Part shown: one piece after another, positions 60,586 through 64,000 of the stretch
Layout: every line of letters starts with the position of its first letter
Position numbering within the stretch: the stretch's first letter is position 1
Source of the DNA: Corbicula japonica
Lineage: Eukaryota; Mollusca; Bivalvia; Venerida; Cyrenidae
Length of the DNA: 64,000 bases
Direction: 5' to 3'
Assembly (NCBI GenBank): GCA_038501625.1
Contig: JAZAYU010000035.1
Span: 251,001-315,000, forward strand
Program-made: the position numbers and the translations under genes
Notes under the pieces: generated by a model
The model's database searches: none
Told to the model about the DNA's origin: nothing
What the model saw: only the letters and a program-made list of their open reading frames with translations

Positions 60586-61839
60586 ATGAATAGGTCAAAA
60601 CGTAAACCAGAAACAGTGTCTCACTGTACCTGTCCGTCTTCTGAGCCATCGGCACAGAAGAAAACCAAACAGTCATGTAACATGACACCAGAATCTTTAA
60701 GCAGTCCTACAATATGTGACACTACAGGACTAACGGCGGGTAAACCCCAAAAGACACATGGTAAACAACATGCCAAAAAAGCCACCATGTCCAAGTTGGA
60801 AATAAATAAAAAACTTAAGACCATGGCTGCCTTAAATGCCAAAAGTCAGCAGGTGAGAAAACAGGAACTCACACAACAGACCCAACCTATACTCCCAGAA
60901 GTTCCAATTTTTTCTGAGGATGGGGTAGACGAAATGCAGCCTTTTCCGCTGGCTCACCACCAATGTCACCAGGACATAGCAATGGAAGATTCAGAGATAA
61001 GCACTTCTTCCTCACATTCGGACGCTGACTCGGAAGAAGAGTACGCGGTTAATCAGTTAACTCAAGAGCACTCCAGACAAATCATGGGAGGTAATGGCAT
61101 GGTTTATGTTGAACCTATTTCAACACCCATACATACACAAATCCCTTCCAAATTGCATAAGAAAATTTGGCGTAATAAGTTTGTAGAGTTTGCGTCACTG
61201 CTTCCGTCAGTTCACAATAACTTTTTACAGCATAATCCTCAGTTCTCTCTACAAATGGATAGTCATTCAAATATAAGCATTGTCCCCCAGCAAAAAACCA
61301 GAAAAATCGAACACATTGAGCAGTGGACAACTGCTTTTCTCAGATTTGTGGCCATCTACAGCCAAAAACATCCCCTTCAAACACCCCAATTGATGAAGTA
61401 TGGGGAAATAGTTCGAGACTTGGCACAACGTCGTGCCGCTTGGGCATTCTACGACATCCAATTCAGGATGCTGCGTGAATCCATGATTATCCCTTGGGAC
61501 AGGATTCACACAGAATTCTGGATTATGTCCACAACACAACCTACAAACCAGTCCTTTCGGCCTTTCCGCTCACCCAACACCAAACACATCCGTAACAGCT
61601 CTCACAACAGATCAGGCAAATTCCTCCAAAACACTGGCTGGGTCTATAACAGAAGGACGCAGTGTCACAACCAGCAGTGCCCTCATCCACACGTCTGTGG
61701 ATACTGTCGAGGCGCCCATTCTGCCCTCAAGTGTTCCTTCCCCAGCAAAGAACACGCCGCTCAGTCACAATCTGCCCCTTCCACCTCATCCAGAACTTCA
61801 CCACCAGCTGTTTCAACACCCCGTACAAACAAGAAATAA
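60586..61839 (+). CDS. Gag-like nucleocapsid protein of the YR retrotransposon
   Basis: 417 codons, stop TAA 61837-61839. The N-terminal ~100 residues are basic and low-complexity. The middle has an acidic serine-rich patch (about 135-152) and a helical region (190-310) ending ESMIIPWDRIHTEFW. The C-terminal part has a zinc knuckle C371-x2-C374-x3-H378-x4-C383 preceded by C360 and C365, the type found in DIRS/Ngaro gag proteins (CPHPHVCGYCRGAH). It should bind element RNA and form particles. The last 143 bases overlap the RT ORF in the +1 frame. Confidence 0.8.
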   Translation: MNRSKRKPETVSHCTCPSSEPSAQKKTKQSCNMTPESLSSPTICDTTGLTAGKPQKTHGKQHAKKATMSKLEINKKLKTMAALNAKSQQVRKQELTQQTQPILPEVPIFSEDGVDEMQPFPLAHHQCHQDIAMEDSEISTSSSHSDADSEEEYAVNQLTQEHSRQIMGGNGMVYVEPISTPIHTQIPSKLHKKIWRNKFVEFASLLPSVHNNFLQHNPQFSLQMDSHSNISIVPQQKTRKIEHIEQWTTAFLRFVAIYSQKHPLQTPQLMKYGEIVRDLAQRRAAWAFYDIQFRMLRESMIIPWDRIHTEFWIMSTTQPTNQSFRPFRSPNTKHIRNSSHNRSGKFLQNTGWVYNRRTQCHNQQCPHPHVCGYCRGAHSALKCSFPSKEHAAQSQSAPSTSSRTSPPAVSTPRTNKK

Positions 61840-63406
61840 GCCGGTCACACCCATAAAACTAATTATGCTTCGTGCCTACCTCTCAGGTTATCCCCAAGCT
61901 ACTTATCTCATATCGGGTTTCCAGACAGGTTTCAGGTTAGGTTATTTCGGCCCAAGACAACCTTCCATGGCAAAAAATTTACAGTCCTGCTATCAACAAT
62001 CCGATATTGCTCTAAATAAAATTCAATCAGAAGTACAAGCAGGTCGCATTAAAGGACCTTTCACCTCTAGACCCCTACCAAATCTTCAGATAAGTCCAAT
62101 TGGTTTGGTGCCAAAGAAAACAGCCAATCAATTTCGGTTAATCCATCACCTCAGTTATCCGGAAGGCCTATCTGTCAACGATTTCATAGATCCGGAACAG
62201 TCTAAGGTACATTATGCTACCTTTGACGATGCGGTACGGATTCTTTTAACAATGGGTCAAGGCAGTTTTATGGCCAAAACTGACATTGACAACGCTTTTC
62301 GTTTGATCCCCATCCACCCCTCAGATCATGACCTCCTGGGTATACATTTCCAGGACAAATTTTACTTTGACACCTGTCTCCCCATGGGGGCTTCAAGTTC
62401 TTGTGCCATATTTGAAAAATTCAGCACAGCATTTCAGTGGATAGCAATAAACAAAAAGGGAATATCCCACATTACACACATCCTTGACGATTTCCTCATT
62501 CTAGGGCCTCCTGGTTCTTCCAAATGTCAAGAAGACCTGGACACCTTCCTGCTTCTATGCAAAGACATAGGAGTTCCAATCAAACAGGAAAAGACAGAAA
62601 ACGCTTGTCAAGTCATTACTTTCATGGGTCTGGAATTAGATTCGTTAAACATGGAAGCCAGGTTACCCGAGGACAAATTAAACAAACTAAGGTTATCACT
62701 CACTAAGTTCGCAAAATGTAGGAAAATCACTCTTAAAGAATTACAATCCCTACTGGGTCTACTCAATTTCTGCTGCTCAGTAGTGGTCCCAGGCCGTGCC
62801 TTCTTACGACGGCTCATAGATCTTACAAAAAAGGTAACACGTCCATCACACCGTATCACTCTAAACAAAGACAGCAGAAAAGACCTTCAGGCTTGGCAAA
62901 TATTTGTCGAACATTTCAACGGTAAGAGCATTCTTTTGCAACACAGGTGGATTGCCGATAAAGCTTTACACCTCTACACAGATGCATCTGGCAACTTTGG
63001 TTTTGGGGCAGTTTTCAGTACCAAATGGTTTTTTGGTTCCTGGCCACAAGTATTAAAAGACCATAATATAACATTCAAGGAACTACTCCCCATAGTCTTA
63101 GCTTTAGAAGTCTGGGGAAATGAACTTGCAAACAGATGCATTATTTTACATTCAGACAACCATGCGGTTGTACACATCATCAATTCGCAAACCTCCAAAG
63201 ACACACACATAATGATCTTAGTACGCAGATTGGTCCTTGCATGTATGCAACACAACATCTTAATCAAGTCTGTACATATTCCTGGAAAATTAAATACCTT
63301 ACCTGACCTTCTTTCCCGTTTACAGATCGACAAGTTTCGGGCCGTGGCAACTCACATGGACAGTCAACCTACAGTCATCCCGGACATCTCTTGGACATTT
63401 CATTGA
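61697..63406 (+). CDS. Reverse transcriptase-RNase H of the YR retrotransposon
   Basis: 569 codons; the true start is uncertain because it overlaps gag and may be read by frameshift (the RT core starts near residue 110). RT: FRLIHHLSYP (147-156), motif A KTDIDNAFRLIP with D196, motif B LPMGASSSCAIFEKF (228-242), motif C HILDDFLIL with D264-D265, then TFMGLELDS. RNase H: LYTDASGNFG with D429, FKELLPIVLAL with E462, LHSDNHAVV with D487, and LPDLLSRL with D537. All catalytic acids are present. Motif B (MGASSSC) and the linked RNase H without integrase are typical of DIRS/Ngaro. Confidence 0.9.
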   Translation: MDTVEAPILPSSVPSPAKNTPLSHNLPLPPHPELHHQLFQHPVQTRNKPVTPIKLIMLRAYLSGYPQATYLISGFQTGFRLGYFGPRQPSMAKNLQSCYQQSDIALNKIQSEVQAGRIKGPFTSRPLPNLQISPIGLVPKKTANQFRLIHHLSYPEGLSVNDFIDPEQSKVHYATFDDAVRILLTMGQGSFMAKTDIDNAFRLIPIHPSDHDLLGIHFQDKFYFDTCLPMGASSSCAIFEKFSTAFQWIAINKKGISHITHILDDFLILGPPGSSKCQEDLDTFLLLCKDIGVPIKQEKTENACQVITFMGLELDSLNMEARLPEDKLNKLRLSLTKFAKCRKITLKELQSLLGLLNFCCSVVVPGRAFLRRLIDLTKKVTRPSHRITLNKDSRKDLQAWQIFVEHFNGKSILLQHRWIADKALHLYTDASGNFGFGAVFSTKWFFGSWPQVLKDHNITFKELLPIVLALEVWGNELANRCIILHSDNHAVVHIINSQTSKDTHIMILVRRLVLACMQHNILIKSVHIPGKLNTLPDLLSRLQIDKFRAVATHMDSQPTVIPDISWTFH

Positions 63407-64000
63407 ATAAAGCAGTTTCAGACCTGCTCGGCAACTCTCTTGCTCCATCCACGCTAGCCACATACAAAAATGCCATGCGTCACTACAAACAGTTTCATGA
63501 CACTTACCACTTAGGCCATAAGATGCTCCCCATCAGCACCAAACGCCTAGCACAGTTCATAGCAGTTTGCCATCACAAAGGTTTGAAACCATCTTCCATT
63601 TCCACCATTCTTTCAGCGATTTCTTACATCCATCAACTGAATGGTTATCGCAATCCTACTCAATCATTCATTATTAAACAACTTCTACATAGTGTCAAGA
63701 AATCATCAATTGCAGACACAAGATTACCGATAACCCTTCCGATTCTGGAACAATTGTTGGCCACTTTAAACAGAATCATTTCAGACAAGTTCACCAGATA
63801 CATGTTAAGAACCATGTTTGTTGTTGCCTTCTTCGGTTTATTTCGGATTGGTGAAATTTCTAAGACTATCACAGACCCCCAACACACGGTTCTCAGGCAA
63901 AACATAACTTTACACTGCAATTCAGCCTCTATTCTCCTCACAACTTATAAACACTCGCAAGGTCAACCCTCTCGCGTTCTCCTTAAGAGACAAGACAACT
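63307..64000 (+). CDS. Tyrosine recombinase of the YR retrotransposon (partial)
   Basis: A frame open from 63307 to the window end, overlapping the RT ORF by about 100 bases in the -1 frame. There is no ATG before 63472, so translation by frameshift is likely. The N-terminal core-binding helices read LAPSTLATYKNAMRHYKQF, then LKPSSISTILSAISYIH. The catalytic domain begins at about 63700, with the first catalytic arginine in FFGLFRIGEIS (codon 63844-63846) and the beta-hairpin lysine in TTYKHSQG (63949-63951). The HxxR and tyrosine motifs lie beyond the window. It would integrate the circular DNA copy by site-specific strand exchange. Confidence 0.85.

Larger units (their letters stand above)
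58758..64000 (+). mobile_element. Tyrosine-recombinase (DIRS/Ngaro-like) retrotransposon, 5' part
   Basis: From the point where duplication homology stops (about 58758) to beyond the window. Order: 5' region, SGNH hydrolase, spacer with short tandem repeats, gag with zinc knuckle, RT-RNase H, tyrosine recombinase (incomplete). The RT and recombinase type fit the DIRS/Ngaro order. No methyltransferase domain is seen between RNase H and recombinase, which favours Ngaro-like. All four ORFs are free of stops, so this copy may be young. The expected split direct repeats could not be checked because the 3' end is outside. Confidence 0.8.

Overview
The window looks like non-coding, repeat-dominated nuclear DNA of an animal, most likely a bivalve mollusc (clam or mussel type). 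This rests on the AT-rich composition, the lack of any convincing host gene, and the transposon families: Naiad-type Penelope-like elements with in-frame UGA codons, CR1/L2-like LINEs, a tyrosine-recombinase (DIRS/Ngaro-like) retrotransposon and many foldback MITEs. The species cannot be named from sequence alone. I see no intact host protein gene; one possible first exon (29061-29132) is offered at low confidence.

Layout. (1) 738-23806 is a tandem duplication of a roughly 5.1 kb non-coding unit: unit 1 is 738-5863, unit 2 starts at 5864. Unit 2 is split at about 7018-20027 by a large composite insertion whose ends are diverged inverted repeats. Inside that insertion sit a full-length Naiad (8256-12994) and a degenerate CR1/L2-like LINE (about 14549-19072). 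The LINE itself carries a second, truncated Naiad (14814-16810) and a small tandem-hairpin element with a 15-bp target duplication (18531-18937). (2) 23.8-29.7 kb is AT-rich sequence with few recognisable elements. (3) 29.7-39.9 kb and 44.5-58.76 kb are a second, larger and older direct segmental duplication. Each copy has private transposon insertions, including a third Naiad copy at 34037-35506. (4) From about 58758 to the window end is a tyrosine-recombinase retrotransposon: SGNH hydrolase ORF, gag with zinc knuckle, RT-RNase H, and the start of the recombinase.

The most notable system is the Naiad. Its single frame from 9262 to 12471 (1069 codons) is open except for four stop codons, all TGA, at codons 142, 153, 442 and 580. 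Several fall where Penelope-like proteins carry conserved cysteines: the cysteine/histidine motif around the GIY-YIG nuclease, the CxC motif before the RT, and a site just before the RT core. One TGA is retained in a second copy. Immediately at the 3' end, overlapping the true TAA stop, is a structure with all parts of a form-2 SECIS element: ATGA/GA core, AAA internal loop, apical mini-helix and a long basal helix. It is present in all three 3' ends, with base changes that keep or improve pairing. So the element probably encodes a multi-selenocysteine reverse transcriptase/endonuclease. This agrees with published reports, as I remember them, that clam Naiads evolved into selenoproteins.

At least nine older fragments of the Naiad pseudo-LTR are scattered on both strands, so this family has seeded much of the local sequence. 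Duplications and insertions can be ordered in time by comparing filled and empty sites between the duplicated blocks.
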